Source: CBDBZL01 sp031399025
Lineage (GTDB): Bacteria; Pseudomonadota; Alphaproteobacteria; Sphingomonadales; Sphingomonadaceae
NCBI GenBank assembly: GCA_031399025.1
Contig: JANNOJ010000052.1
Coordinates: forward strand, 1-64,000
Length of the DNA stretch: 64,000 bases
Direction: 5' to 3'
Under the pieces are notes generated by a model. It was not told the DNA's origin, searched no databases, and worked only from the letters and a program-made list of their open reading frames with translations. A program made the translations under genes and the position numbers. Shown here piece after piece: positions 26,180 to 34,779 of this stretch; within the stretch, counting starts at the first letter, position 1; each line of letters starts with the position of its first letter.

Positions 26180-26329
26180 ATGGTCCACAAGAAGCTCACT
26201 TTGCCCACCAAAGTATGCGCCGCCTGCGAGCGCCCGTTCGCGTGGCGCAAGAAATGGGAGCGCGATTGGGACAACGTGAAGTTCTGCTCGGATCGCTGTC
26301 GGGCGCAGGGCGAAAAGCGCAAAGGCTAG
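26180..26329 (+). CDS. DUF2256 small zinc-ribbon-like protein
   Basis: 49 aa, ATG 26180 to TAG 26327-26329. The sequence has LPTKVCAACERPFAWRKKWE then VKFCSDRCRAQGEKRKG, with cysteines 13, 16, 36 and 40 forming C-x2-C and C-x3-C pairs. This is the DUF2256 pattern of very short conserved bacterial proteins whose role is unknown; in other genomes such genes are often near photolyase or cryptochrome genes, and a photolyase gene lies about 2 kb away here. Confidence 0.85.
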   Translation: MVHKKLTLPTKVCAACERPFAWRKKWERDWDNVKFCSDRCRAQGEKRKG

Positions 26330-26401
26330 CCGGCTAAGCCGATCCTCAGCGTCTCACCAGCGCTGCCTGGCTCGATTCGGCCGAGCGGCCCGGGCCGCAG
26401 T

Positions 26402-26722
26402 TCAACGCCATCGGCGCGCAAGGGTGAAGAGGACCGCAGGCCACAGCATGGTATGGGCAAAGTCGACGAACGGCTCGCCGGTATTGATCGGTTTGCCCAC
26501 CCACCAGTCGAACAGCTCGTTTACCACGGCAAACACAACCACACAGGCCAGCGGTACGGGCGAGCGCATGCGCTTCCTGAACAGGAGCGCGGTGAGCACG
26601 AAGATGGCGAGCCCCGCATGGACATGCAGCAATTCCTGCTGCGCACCCGTCCAGAGCTCGATGATAGACTTGGCTCTGCTATAGCTCGCGGCGGCAGCGT
26701 CGAGAGGAGCGGCAATCGTCAT
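26402..26722 (-). CDS. Small membrane protein (3 predicted TM segments)
   Basis: 106 aa. Hydrophobic stretches are LAIFVLTALLF, PLACVVVFAVVNELFDWWVG and DFAHTMLWPAVLFTLA, each flanked by basic residues. Its ATG (26720-26722) overlaps the cfa stop as ATGA, so it is translationally coupled to the upstream cfa gene. No known family; the coupling suggests a role at the membrane with the photolyase/cfa group. Confidence 0.75.
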   Translation of the reverse strand: MTIAAPLDAAAASYSRAKSIIELWTGAQQELLHVHAGLAIFVLTALLFRKRMRSPVPLACVVVFAVVNELFDWWVGKPINTGEPFVDFAHTMLWPAVLFTLARRWR

Positions 26723-28011
26723 TGTGTTCGCCTCACCAGCGTCACCTGGCTGACCTCGATCCCGCCGCCGCGGAAGCCGCCCTCGCAGTACATCAGGTAA
26801 TAGCGCCACAGGTCGCAGAAACGCTCGTCGAAGGCGGACGGCAGTCGGCCCTGGGCGATCGCGGCTTCGAAGTTGCCGCGCCAGATTCGCAGCGTCTCGG
26901 CATAGTCGGACCCGAAATCGACCTGGTCGATCCACGCCAGGCCGCGCTCTTCGGCCAGGCGGCGGAACTCGCGCGCGCGGATCAGCAGACCGCCGGGAAA
27001 GACATAGGCCTGGATGAAATCGGCGTTGCGCGCATAGCTGTCGAACAGCGCCTCGCGGATGGAGATGAACTGGATCGCCGCTCGACCGCCCGGTGTGAGA
27101 TTGCGCGCCAGGCTGTCCATGAACGCGGGCCAGTATTCGCGGCCCAGCGCCTCGACCATCTCCACGCTGACGATACCGTCGTACTGCCCCGCCACATCGC
27201 GATAATCCTGCTTGCGGAACGCGACCGTTCCGCCGGGCGGGACCGGCTGAGCGCCGCACCAGGCGAGTTGGTCGTCCGACAGGCTGACCGCATCCACTGC
27301 ATAGCCGCGGGCCGCGCCCATCAGCGCCAGCGTGCCCCAGCCGCAGCCGAGCTCGAGCAGGCGGCCGCCCGGCGGCACCGCGGCGCGAGCCAGCATCGCT
27401 TCGCACTTGCGACGCTGCGCCGCCGTGAGCGCGCCGGCATCGCTGCTCTGTGGGATCGCCGCCCCGGCAAACAGCGCGCTCGAATAGAGCATCGTCTCGC
27501 CCAGCCAGGCGGCGTAGAAATCGCTGCCCAGGTCGTAATGCGCATGAATGTTGCGCCGCGCGCCGGCCCGGCTATTGCGGTTCAGCCAGTGCAGCCCGCG
27601 CGCCGCGATGCGCCACGGCCCTTTGGCGCGCGCGGTCTCGCCCAGGCTTTCGCCATTGGCCATGAACAGGGCGAACAGCGGCACCGGATCGGGCGATGAC
27701 CATTCGCCGGCGGCCCAGGCCTGGTACCAGCCGGCGGAACCGCCGGTCGCCAGCCGCACCAGCGCGCGCCAGTCATGCAGGATCACTTCGCACTCGAAAC
27801 CCGGGGAGCGGCCGCCGAGCACACGCCGCGTCCCGTCGGGCAGGGTGGCGTGGATGGCGCCCGTCGCCAGTCCCCGGTCGACCGCCTCGAGCACGTTGTG
27901 GAACCCCAGGGCGAACAGCCGGGCGAATGTGCGCGCGAACGGCCCGGGGCGGGCGCCGAACAATTGGCCCGCCTGCAACAAGCGCCGGCCCCTCCTTGCA
28001 CCCTTGTCCAT
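26719..28011 (-). CDS. cfa: Cyclopropane-fatty-acyl-phospholipid synthase family methyltransferase
   Basis: About 430 aa from ATG 28011 (frame open to 28062). It has a lipid-binding N-terminal region, then NIHAHYDLGSDFYAAWLGET, MLYSSALF, SAM motif LLELGCGWGTLALMGAARGY, IVSVEMVEALGREYWPAFM and QFISIREALFDSYARNADFI, and a C-terminal CDLWRYYLMYCEGGFRGGG. It methylenates unsaturated phospholipid acyl chains, or is a related fatty-acid methyltransferase. It lies directly downstream of the photolyase gene in the same direction. Confidence 0.92.
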   Translation of the reverse strand: MDKGARRGRRLLQAGQLFGARPGPFARTFARLFALGFHNVLEAVDRGLATGAIHATLPDGTRRVLGGRSPGFECEVILHDWRALVRLATGGSAGWYQAWAAGEWSSPDPVPLFALFMANGESLGETARAKGPWRIAARGLHWLNRNSRAGARRNIHAHYDLGSDFYAAWLGETMLYSSALFAGAAIPQSSDAGALTAAQRRKCEAMLARAAVPPGGRLLELGCGWGTLALMGAARGYAVDAVSLSDDQLAWCGAQPVPPGGTVAFRKQDYRDVAGQYDGIVSVEMVEALGREYWPAFMDSLARNLTPGGRAAIQFISIREALFDSYARNADFIQAYVFPGGLLIRAREFRRLAEERGLAWIDQVDFGSDYAETLRIWRGNFEAAIAQGRLPSAFDERFCDLWRYYLMYCEGGFRGGGIEVSQVTLVRRTQ

Positions 28012-28067
28012 GCCCGCCCCTTGCCGCTGCGGTCGTCCTCGGGCAAGCTCAGGTGCGGGCAAAATGC

Positions 28068-29453
28068 TCAGCCTCTGCCCTTCGCCAGGCGATAGGCGGT
28101 CAGCGCCCGCTCCCGGGCTTCCTGGTGGCCGATCAGCTTGGGGGGATAGCTGGGTGGGCGCAGTTCGGGCGGCGGGTCGTGGATATGTTCGTCAGGGAGC
28201 CCGGCAAGCTCGGGCACGTAGCGGCGGATGTAGTCGCCGGCGGCGAACTTCGCGCTTTGCGACAGCGGCGCCATGATCCGGACGAACTGGTTGGCATCGA
28301 CCCCCGTGCCCGCGACCCACTGCCAATTGACGCCGTTGTTCGCGTAATCGGCATCGACCAGCGTATCCCAGAACCAGCGATCGCCGTGGCGCCAGTCGAT
28401 CAGCAAGTGTTTGATCAAGAAACTCGCTGAGATCATCCGCACCCGGTTGTGCATCCAGCCGATCCGCCACAGCTGGCGCATCCCGGCATCCACGATCGGA
28501 TAGCCGGTGCGGCCCCGCCGCCAGGCGGCCAGATCGGCGGCGGCCGCGGGGTCGTGGTCGGGATCGCGCCAGAAGCCTTCGGGCAAGCGCCGGTACGGCT
28601 GCTCGGGATAATGGGGGAACTGCACGATCAGGTTCTGGGCATAGTCGCGCCAGATCAGTTCCGCGCGCAAGGCCCGCGCGCCCTCGCCGCCACGGCCCGC
28701 CAATCGCTCCCACAGCATCCGCGGCGATACCTCGCCCCAGTGCAAGTGGGGCGACATGCGCGAGGAACCGTCCTGCGCCGGCAGGTTGCGGCTGACGTGG
28801 TAGGCGTCGGCGCGCGCGAGGAAGCTGTCGAACCGGTCGAGCGCGGCGGCGGTGCCCACCTGCCAGAACGCGCGGATCGAGCCCGCCCAGTCCGGGCGGG
28901 TGGGCAGCAGCGCCCAATCTTCAAGCTGATGGGAGGCGGGCCAATGCTCGGGCGCGGCAAGCACGGGCGTGGGCAGAAGGTCCAAGCCGCCGATCGCCGC
29001 CTGCATCGCCTTCATGAACGGGGTGTAGATCTTGTACGGCCCACCCGAATTGGTGGTCACCGCGCCGGGCGGCAGCAGGTAATTGCCGTGATGCAGCTGG
29101 AGGTCGAGCCGGCCGGCCAGCGTGGCTTCGGCCTGGCGCCACCACGGCTCGTAATGATGCAGCGCGTGGACCCTCGTCGCGCCCGTCTCGCCGGCCAGAC
29201 GGACGAGCTCGTCCGCCGCCCGGCCGCGACGCAGGATCAGCCGCGAGCCTCGCTGCGCCAGTTCACCCGCCAGCGATTGCAGCGCGGCGTGCAGCCAGAC
29301 CAGCGCCGCGCCGCCTGGCTTGCGCTCCCGCGGACTCTCTTCGTCGAGCACGTAGACGGGGATGACCGGCCCGGCGGCGGCGGCGGCGCTGAAGGCGGCC
29401 TGATCGACCAGCCGGAGGTCGCGGCGCAGCCACACGATTTGCGGTTCAGACAC
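28068..29453 (-). CDS. phrB: Deoxyribodipyrimidine photo-lyase
   Basis: About 461 aa from GTG 29453. The N-terminal antenna domain has IVWLRRDLRLVDQAAF; the FAD domain has SSRMSPHLHWGEVSPRMLW, ELIWRDYAQNLIVQFP, YPIVDAGMRQLWRIGWMHNR, DTLVDADYANNGVNWQWVAG and GTGVDANQFVRIM, all typical of class I CPD photolyases. The D-A-D-Y-A-x-N and W-Q-W flavin/lesion motifs are intact. It uses blue light to split pyrimidine dimers. Same-strand neighbours are the YdjM-like gene upstream and cfa downstream. Confidence 0.96.
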   Translation of the reverse strand: MSEPQIVWLRRDLRLVDQAAFSAAAAAGPVIPVYVLDEESPRERKPGGAALVWLHAALQSLAGELAQRGSRLILRRGRAADELVRLAGETGATRVHALHHYEPWWRQAEATLAGRLDLQLHHGNYLLPPGAVTTNSGGPYKIYTPFMKAMQAAIGGLDLLPTPVLAAPEHWPASHQLEDWALLPTRPDWAGSIRAFWQVGTAAALDRFDSFLARADAYHVSRNLPAQDGSSRMSPHLHWGEVSPRMLWERLAGRGGEGARALRAELIWRDYAQNLIVQFPHYPEQPYRRLPEGFWRDPDHDPAAAADLAAWRRGRTGYPIVDAGMRQLWRIGWMHNRVRMISASFLIKHLLIDWRHGDRWFWDTLVDADYANNGVNWQWVAGTGVDANQFVRIMAPLSQSAKFAAGDYIRRYVPELAGLPDEHIHDPPPELRPPSYPPKLIGHQEARERALTAYRLAKGRG

Positions 29454-29472
29454 TGCCACTCCCGTTCGCGCC

Positions 29473-30450
29473 TCAACGCGAGCGCGGCGCGGGGGGTTCC
29501 GCAAGCGTGCGGATCGCGCAGGTTCCCGCTGGCAGGGGCACCGAGAAGCGGTCACCGAGCGAGATTAGCGGCGGTGCCCCGCTCGGTGCCACCGGCGGGT
29601 CGGCGAAGCGGGCGTCGCGCAGCCACAGCGATCCGTCCTCGCGCGGCTCCACGAACGGCGCGCGCGACCAAAACAAGAAGGCGTTCACCGAGGGGTCGGC
29701 GCGGCGCGCGGCGGCGAGGTCGCAGCGCTGCAAGGGGACGCCCGGCAGCGCCGCGCCAGCAACGGCATAGAGCCCTTCGCCGCCGGTGATCACCTGGCGA
29801 TCTGCGAACCGCAGCGGGACGGGATTGGCGATCACCAGCTGCGTTCCCGTGGGCGCCTCAGGCGGATCAGCCTCGGCGCGGTAGGTGATCCCCGCATTCA
29901 GCCCGATATAGGCCAGCCCAGCTGCCATAGCGAGGCGCGCCGGCCGCTGCCAGTCGCCGGCCCGCTTCTCGCGCCGCAGCGAGAGCCAGGTTGCAAACCC
30001 CAGCCCCAGCCACAGCCACAGGTCGATGATGAACAGGATGTCGCCGTGGAACCACCGACTGGAGAACGGCTCGAGCAGGCGGATGCCGTAGCTGTTGGTC
30101 CAGTCGAGCGCCGGGTGCGACAAGGTGCCGATCAGGGCGAGCGCATAAAGCCAGCCGAACCCCACCGGCAGCCGCTTCCCGGGACGCGTGCCACGCCGCC
30201 CCTGCCAGCGGTCGAAGCCCCACAACAGGCTCGCCAGCGCCAGCGGCAGCAGCAGCAGAGCGGGAGGGCCGTGGGTGATGCCGCGGCGGACGGCGAGATG
30301 CTCCGTCCCTTCGAGCCAAAGCAGGCAGGCGGCGTCGAGATCGGGGATGTTGGCGCCGATGATCAGCGCCGGCATGGCCAGGCCCGTGCGGCGCTTGAGG
30401 CCGGCCTGGCCGATCAGCGCACCGACGAGGCTGTGGGTGAGGTTGTCCAT
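29473..30450 (-). CDS. YdjM-type membrane-bound metal-dependent hydrolase
   Basis: 325 aa. It starts MDNLTHSLVGALIGQAGL, the hallmark of the YdjM family (PF04307), with metal-binding motifs ANIPDLDAA, RGITHGPPAL and LIGTLSHPALDWTNSYGIRL, and several membrane helices. The C-terminal ~110 residues are a soluble extension (VIANPVPLRFADRQVI...). The E. coli relative is LexA-regulated; here it precedes a photolyase gene, which fits DNA-damage biology, but its substrate is unknown. Confidence 0.85.
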   Translation of the reverse strand: MDNLTHSLVGALIGQAGLKRRTGLAMPALIIGANIPDLDAACLLWLEGTEHLAVRRGITHGPPALLLLPLALASLLWGFDRWQGRRGTRPGKRLPVGFGWLYALALIGTLSHPALDWTNSYGIRLLEPFSSRWFHGDILFIIDLWLWLGLGFATWLSLRREKRAGDWQRPARLAMAAGLAYIGLNAGITYRAEADPPEAPTGTQLVIANPVPLRFADRQVITGGEGLYAVAGAALPGVPLQRCDLAAARRADPSVNAFLFWSRAPFVEPREDGSLWLRDARFADPPVAPSGAPPLISLGDRFSVPLPAGTCAIRTLAEPPAPRSR

Positions 30451-30479
30451 CTCGTCTCACCCGCGATGGCGGGGGCCGG

Positions 30480-31574
30480 TCAGCTCGCCTGCGCCGCCGG
30501 GTTGCCGCCCTGGAGAGGGGCGCGCGTACCGATCGGATCCGGCGCGGTGCCGCCGACCGTCCAGGTCTGGCCCTTGGCGAGCAGTTTGGCGAAGCTGGTG
30601 TCCTTGCCTTCGCTCGCGCGGCGCTTTTCCTCGTGGACCGCGGCTTCGTAGGTGGGCGCAGGATCGTCGTAAATGACGCCCAGCGCCATGGGAAACGGGC
30701 CGAAGGGAAGTTCCACCAGCATGTGCGCCAGAGTGCGGTTCGTCGCATTGTGGACGAGCACGCCGGCCGCCTGCCAGTCGCCGCCCGGCACCTCGATGAC
30801 TTCGAGAGAAAAGCTCTCAGGGTTGAGGCACAGGCCTTTGATACCGCCGGATTTCTCGGAGTCGAACAGCATGGGCTCGCCGTGGGTGAGCCACAATTGG
30901 CGGTCCTCCGCGCCCTTGGGCTGGGCGAAATCGCCGAACACGTCCTTGTTGTAGACAACGCAGTTCTGGAAGATTTCGATGAACGCCGCGCCCCGATGCG
31001 CGTGGGCGGCGATGAGCACCTCGGGCAGGTTCTTGCTGACATCGAAACTCCGGGCGACGAACCGTGCACCCGAGCCAAGCGCGAATGCGCACGGGTTCGC
31101 CGGCCGGTCGACCGAACCAAGAGGTGTCGAGGGCGCACGGGTGCCGATGCGGCTGGTGGGCGAGGCCTGGCCCTTGGTGAGGCCGTAGATCTCGTTGTTG
31201 AACAGCATGATCTGCAGGTTCACGTTGCGCCGAAGAACGTGCATCAAGTGATTGCCGCCGATGGACAATCCGTCGCCGTCGCCGGTGACGAGCCAGACGT
31301 CGAGCTCGGGGTTGGCCAGCTTGATCCCGGTCGCCACCGCCGGCGCGCGGCCGTGGATGGTGTGGAAGCCGTAGCTTTCGATGTAATAGGGGAAGCGGCT
31401 GGAGCAGCCGATGCCGCTCACGAACACGGTGTTCTTCGGATCGCAGCCCAGCTGCGGCAGCGTGCGCTGCACGGCCTTGAGGATGGCATAGTCCCCGCAG
31501 CCCGGGCACCAGCGCACCTCCTGGTCGGTCTCCCAGTCCTTCCCGGTGGTCACGATGGGGGTCATGTCGTTCAT
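30480..31574 (-). CDS. korB: 2-oxoacid:ferredoxin oxidoreductase, beta subunit (2-oxoglutarate type)
   Basis: 364 aa. It binds thiamine diphosphate (VTGDGDGLSIGGNHLMHVLR) and has the family cysteines in RWCPGCGDYAILKAVQ and VSGIGCSSRFPYYIESYGFH. Also typical are NNEIYGLTKGQASPTS and FIEIFQNCVVYNKDVF. With KorA it oxidatively decarboxylates a 2-oxoacid, most likely 2-oxoglutarate, to the acyl-CoA while reducing ferredoxin. The start is three bases after the korA stop, so the two form one operon. Confidence 0.94.
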   Translation of the reverse strand: MNDMTPIVTTGKDWETDQEVRWCPGCGDYAILKAVQRTLPQLGCDPKNTVFVSGIGCSSRFPYYIESYGFHTIHGRAPAVATGIKLANPELDVWLVTGDGDGLSIGGNHLMHVLRRNVNLQIMLFNNEIYGLTKGQASPTSRIGTRAPSTPLGSVDRPANPCAFALGSGARFVARSFDVSKNLPEVLIAAHAHRGAAFIEIFQNCVVYNKDVFGDFAQPKGAEDRQLWLTHGEPMLFDSEKSGGIKGLCLNPESFSLEVIEVPGGDWQAAGVLVHNATNRTLAHMLVELPFGPFPMALGVIYDDPAPTYEAAVHEEKRRASEGKDTSFAKLLAKGQTWTVGGTAPDPIGTRAPLQGGNPAAQAS

Positions 31575-31577
31575 GGC

Positions 31578-33563
31578 TTAACCTGCAACCTCGCTCTGGG
31601 GCGAATGATGTTCGGGGTGCAGCGAGCCATCGTCGTGGCCCTGCTCGGCGGCGGGGAGCTGCGCCCGGTTGGCGGGCACCTCGCCGCCCTCGTTGCCGTC
31701 GATCCCGTCGAAATACTTCCCGATCGCCGCTTCCAGCTCGGCGATGGCGAAGGGCTGGCCGCTGGTCTTGGTGAGGCTCTGCGCATCGACCAGCAGCTGG
31801 TCGCGCAGCACGGTCTTGAACTGGCCGGTGTTCATCTCGGGCACCAGCACATGGTCGAAGCCGGCGAGCAGCTCGCCCAGATTGGCGGGCAGCGGCCAGA
31901 CGTGGCGGACATGGATGTGGCTCACCGCGCGGCCTTTCTCGCGCCAGCGGCGGACCGCCTGGCGGATGGGGCCGTAGGTCGAGCCCCAGCCGACCACCGC
32001 CAGCTCGCCCGTCGTCTCGCCCACCGCGACCTCCTGCGGCGGCACCGCGATGCCGCTGATCTTGGACTGGCGCGCGTCGGTCATCTTCTGGTGGTTGTCG
32101 GGCGAATAATCGATGTTGCCGGTGAGTTCGTGCTTCTCGATCCCGCCGACGCGGTGCATCAGGCCGGGCGTGCCGGGCTTGACCCAGGGCCGCGCGCCCT
32201 TCTCGTCGCGCGCGTAGGGATGGAACGGGCCGCCGGCGGGGAGTTCCTCGAGGAAGCGCACGGGGAACGGGGTGAAGGTGGCGGGATCGGGCACCAGCCA
32301 GGGCTCGGCGGCATTGGCGATGTAGCCGTCGGTCAGCAGCATCACCGGGGTCATGTATTGCGTGGCGATGCGGCAGGCCTCGATCGCCACCTCGAAGGCG
32401 TCGGACGGCGAGCGCGCGGCGATCACCGGCATCGGCGCATCGCCGTTGCGGCCGTAGACCGCCTGGTAGAGATCGCTCTGCTCGGTCTTGGTGGGCAGGC
32501 CGGTGGAGGGGCCCCCGCGCTGCGAATTGACGATCACCAGCGGCAGCTCGACCATGATCGCCAGCCCCATCGCCTCGCCCTTGAGCGCGATGCCCGGGCC
32601 GCTCGAGGAGGTGACGCCCAGCTGCCCGGCATAGCTCGCACCGATCGCGGCGCAGATCGCGGCGATCTCGTCCTCGGCCTGGAAGGTGGTGACGCCGAAT
32701 TCCTTGAGCCGCGCCAGATGGTGCAGGATCGCGCTCGCCGGCGTGATCGGATAGCCGCCGAAGAACATCGGCAATTCGGCCAGCTGCGCGCCGGCCACCA
32801 GGCCGAGCGACACGGCCTCGGCACCGGTGATGGTGCGATAGAGGCCCGGCGCGCTCTCGACCGGGGGCATCGGCGCCTGCTTCAGCGGCCCCGACAGCTC
32901 GGCGGTCTCGCCATAGGCATGGCCAGCATTGAGCGCGGCGATATTGGCCGCGGCGATCTCGGGCTTGCCCTTGAACTTGGCGTCGAGCCAGTCGACGATG
33001 GGCTGGCGGTCGCGGTCGAACATCCACAGCGCCAGGCCCAGCGTCCACATGTTCTTGGACCGCAGCGCGTCCTTGTTGCCCAGCCCGAACGGCTTCACCG
33101 CCGCGATGGTGAGGGCGCTGATGTCGAAGGCCAGCAGGTCCCATTGCGCCAGGCTGCCGTCCTCGAGCGGGTTGCGCTCGTACTTGGCCTTGTCGAGATT
33201 GCGCCGGGTGAACTCGCCGCTATCGGCGATGATCAGCCCGCCCGGCTTGAGCGCGCCCACATTGGTCTTGAGCGCGGCGGGGTTCATCGCCACCAGCACA
33301 TCGGGGGCATCTCCGGCGGTGCTGATCTGCCGGCTGCCGAAATTGATCTGGAAGGCGCTGACCCCGAACAGCGTGCCGGTCGGCGCGCGGATCTCGGCGG
33401 GGAAATCGGGGAAGGTCGCCAGATCATTGCCCGCCAGCGCGGTGGACAGGGTGAACTGGCCGCCGGTCAGCTGCATGCCGTCACCGCTGTCGCCGGCAAA
33501 GCGCACGACGATCGAGTCTGGGGCGGAGGTGCGCGAAGCACTCGGCGCCACTTGCGTTGCCAT
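31578..33563 (-). CDS. korA: 2-oxoacid:ferredoxin oxidoreductase, fused gamma/alpha subunit
   Basis: 661 aa from ATG 33563, with AGGAAG seven bases upstream. The N-terminal gamma domain (RFAGDSGDGMQLTGGQF, about residues 15-210) is fused to the alpha domain containing FFGGYPITPASAILHHLA, FQAEDEIAAICAAIGASYAG and TSSSGPGIALKGEAMGLA. The C-terminal segment has VGWGSTYGPIRQAVRRW and VPEMNTGQFKTVLRDQLL. This gamma-alpha fusion is the common aerobe-type KorA. Its promoter should lie between 33563 and the divergent rppH. Confidence 0.94.
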   Translation of the reverse strand: MATQVAPSASRTSAPDSIVVRFAGDSGDGMQLTGGQFTLSTALAGNDLATFPDFPAEIRAPTGTLFGVSAFQINFGSRQISTAGDAPDVLVAMNPAALKTNVGALKPGGLIIADSGEFTRRNLDKAKYERNPLEDGSLAQWDLLAFDISALTIAAVKPFGLGNKDALRSKNMWTLGLALWMFDRDRQPIVDWLDAKFKGKPEIAAANIAALNAGHAYGETAELSGPLKQAPMPPVESAPGLYRTITGAEAVSLGLVAGAQLAELPMFFGGYPITPASAILHHLARLKEFGVTTFQAEDEIAAICAAIGASYAGQLGVTSSSGPGIALKGEAMGLAIMVELPLVIVNSQRGGPSTGLPTKTEQSDLYQAVYGRNGDAPMPVIAARSPSDAFEVAIEACRIATQYMTPVMLLTDGYIANAAEPWLVPDPATFTPFPVRFLEELPAGGPFHPYARDEKGARPWVKPGTPGLMHRVGGIEKHELTGNIDYSPDNHQKMTDARQSKISGIAVPPQEVAVGETTGELAVVGWGSTYGPIRQAVRRWREKGRAVSHIHVRHVWPLPANLGELLAGFDHVLVPEMNTGQFKTVLRDQLLVDAQSLTKTSGQPFAIAELEAAIGKYFDGIDGNEGGEVPANRAQLPAAEQGHDDGSLHPEHHSPQSEVAG

Positions 33564-33723
33564 GGAAAACTTCCTGCCCGCGCAAAATTCGTGCGCGTGT
33601 TCAACTGCCAAGGGTGGACGCATCACCTAGGTTCGCCATGGCGGAGCGGCAATCAAGTTTTTCTGTGACCCGGGCAACGGGTGGGATGGAAATGGCGGCC
33701 CGCTGCTCCTAACGCCCGAGCCG

Positions 33724-34206
33724 ATGAGCGAACATTCCCCAAGCCAATACCGTCCCTGCGTGGGCACGATGCTGGTCAATGCGGCGGGCCGGGTCTTCGT
33801 CGGCCAGCGGATCGACAATCGCGAGGGCGACCGCTGGCAGATGCCACAGGGCGGCGTGGATCCGGGCGAGGACCTGGAGGCCGCCATGCTGCGCGAGCTC
33901 TACGAGGAGACCGGGGCGCGGGGCGAGCTGCTCGAGGTGGTTGCGCGGCTGCCGCAGGAGCTGTTCTACGACCTGCCGCCCGAGCTGCGCGGCCGGCTGT
34001 GGGGCGGCCGCTATATCGGCCAGCGCCAGACCTGGTTCCTGGTGCGCTTCACCGGCAGCGATGCCGACATCGACCTCACGGCGCACCACGATCCCGAGTT
34101 CTGCGCCTTTCGGTGGGTGGCGCCCGGCGAGCTGCCCGAGCTGATCGTGCCGTTCAAGCGGGCCGTGTACGAGGCGGTGATCGAGGGCTTCGCCGATCGC
34201 CTCTGA
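33724..34206 (+). CDS. rppH: RNA pyrophosphohydrolase (Nudix)
   Basis: 160 aa. The Nudix box GGVDPGEDLEAAMLRELYEE then TGA matches G-x5-E-x7-R-E-x-x-E-E. Before it is YRPCVGTMLVNAAGRVFVGQ, after it YDLPPELRGRLWGGRYIGQRQ and the RppH-typical W-F-L-V-R-F. It removes pyrophosphate from mRNA 5' ends to start decay. It is divergent from korA. Confidence 0.95.
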   Translation: MSEHSPSQYRPCVGTMLVNAAGRVFVGQRIDNREGDRWQMPQGGVDPGEDLEAAMLRELYEETGARGELLEVVARLPQELFYDLPPELRGRLWGGRYIGQRQTWFLVRFTGSDADIDLTAHHDPEFCAFRWVAPGELPELIVPFKRAVYEAVIEGFADRL

Positions 34207-34222
34207 CGGTGGGTGAACCGCG

Positions 34223-34720
34223 TCAGTTCTGGGTGATCACCCGGACGGGCGTCGTCACCTCGGCGGTCATCACCGGGGGGCCGCTGGCGAGCGCGGCGGC
34301 GAGCTCGCGGGTTTCCATGCAACTGGCGCCGCACAGCGATTCCAGCCTGGCCAGGTTGCGCCGCGCTTTTTCCACCGCGCCCTTTTCGAGCAGCGCCTCG
34401 CCCTCGCCCGAGATCGCCGCGAAATTGCGCGGATCGCGCTCGATCGCCTCGCGGTAGTAATGGATCGCCTTGCCCTGCATGCCGTCCTGCCGGGCGGCCG
34501 CGGCGAGGTCGAGATAGATGGCGGTGTAGCCGGGATCCACCGTGAGCGCGGCTTCGAAGCTGTCGATCGCCGCTTGCGTGTCACCGGTGCCCAGCGCCGT
34601 GCGCCCGTCCGCGATCAGCGCCGCCGCCCGCGGGTCGGGCTCGCGTTCCGCGCCCAGGCTTACGCTCGCCGTCACCGCCGCGAGGATCGACAAGGCGGCG
34701 GCGGCGGGGAGATAGCGCAT
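34223..34720 (-). CDS. Secreted TPR-repeat protein
   Basis: 165 aa from ATG 34720, which has AAGGAG seven bases upstream. A signal peptide (MRYLPAAAALSILAAVTASV then SLGA) precedes three TPR-like units (LIADGRTALGTGDTQAAIDS; TAIYLDLAAAARQDGMQGKA; FAAISGEGEALLEKGAVEKA) and a C-terminal Cys pair (LCGASC) that could form a disulfide. Probably a periplasmic scaffold; partner unknown. Convergent with rppH. Confidence 0.78.
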   Translation of the reverse strand: MRYLPAAAALSILAAVTASVSLGAEREPDPRAAALIADGRTALGTGDTQAAIDSFEAALTVDPGYTAIYLDLAAAARQDGMQGKAIHYYREAIERDPRNFAAISGEGEALLEKGAVEKARRNLARLESLCGASCMETRELAAALASGPPVMTAEVTTPVRVITQN

Positions 34721-34779
34721 CAAAAACTCCTTGAGAGCGGGCCTGATCGGCTGGGGGGCGGCCATGAACGATGACGTTA

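Noticed and set aside
30633..33668. A 1011-codon open frame on the plus strand across korA and korB
   Set aside because: It is the antisense shadow of two well-recognised genes; it is long only because GC-rich third positions remove stops. No start signal or domain.
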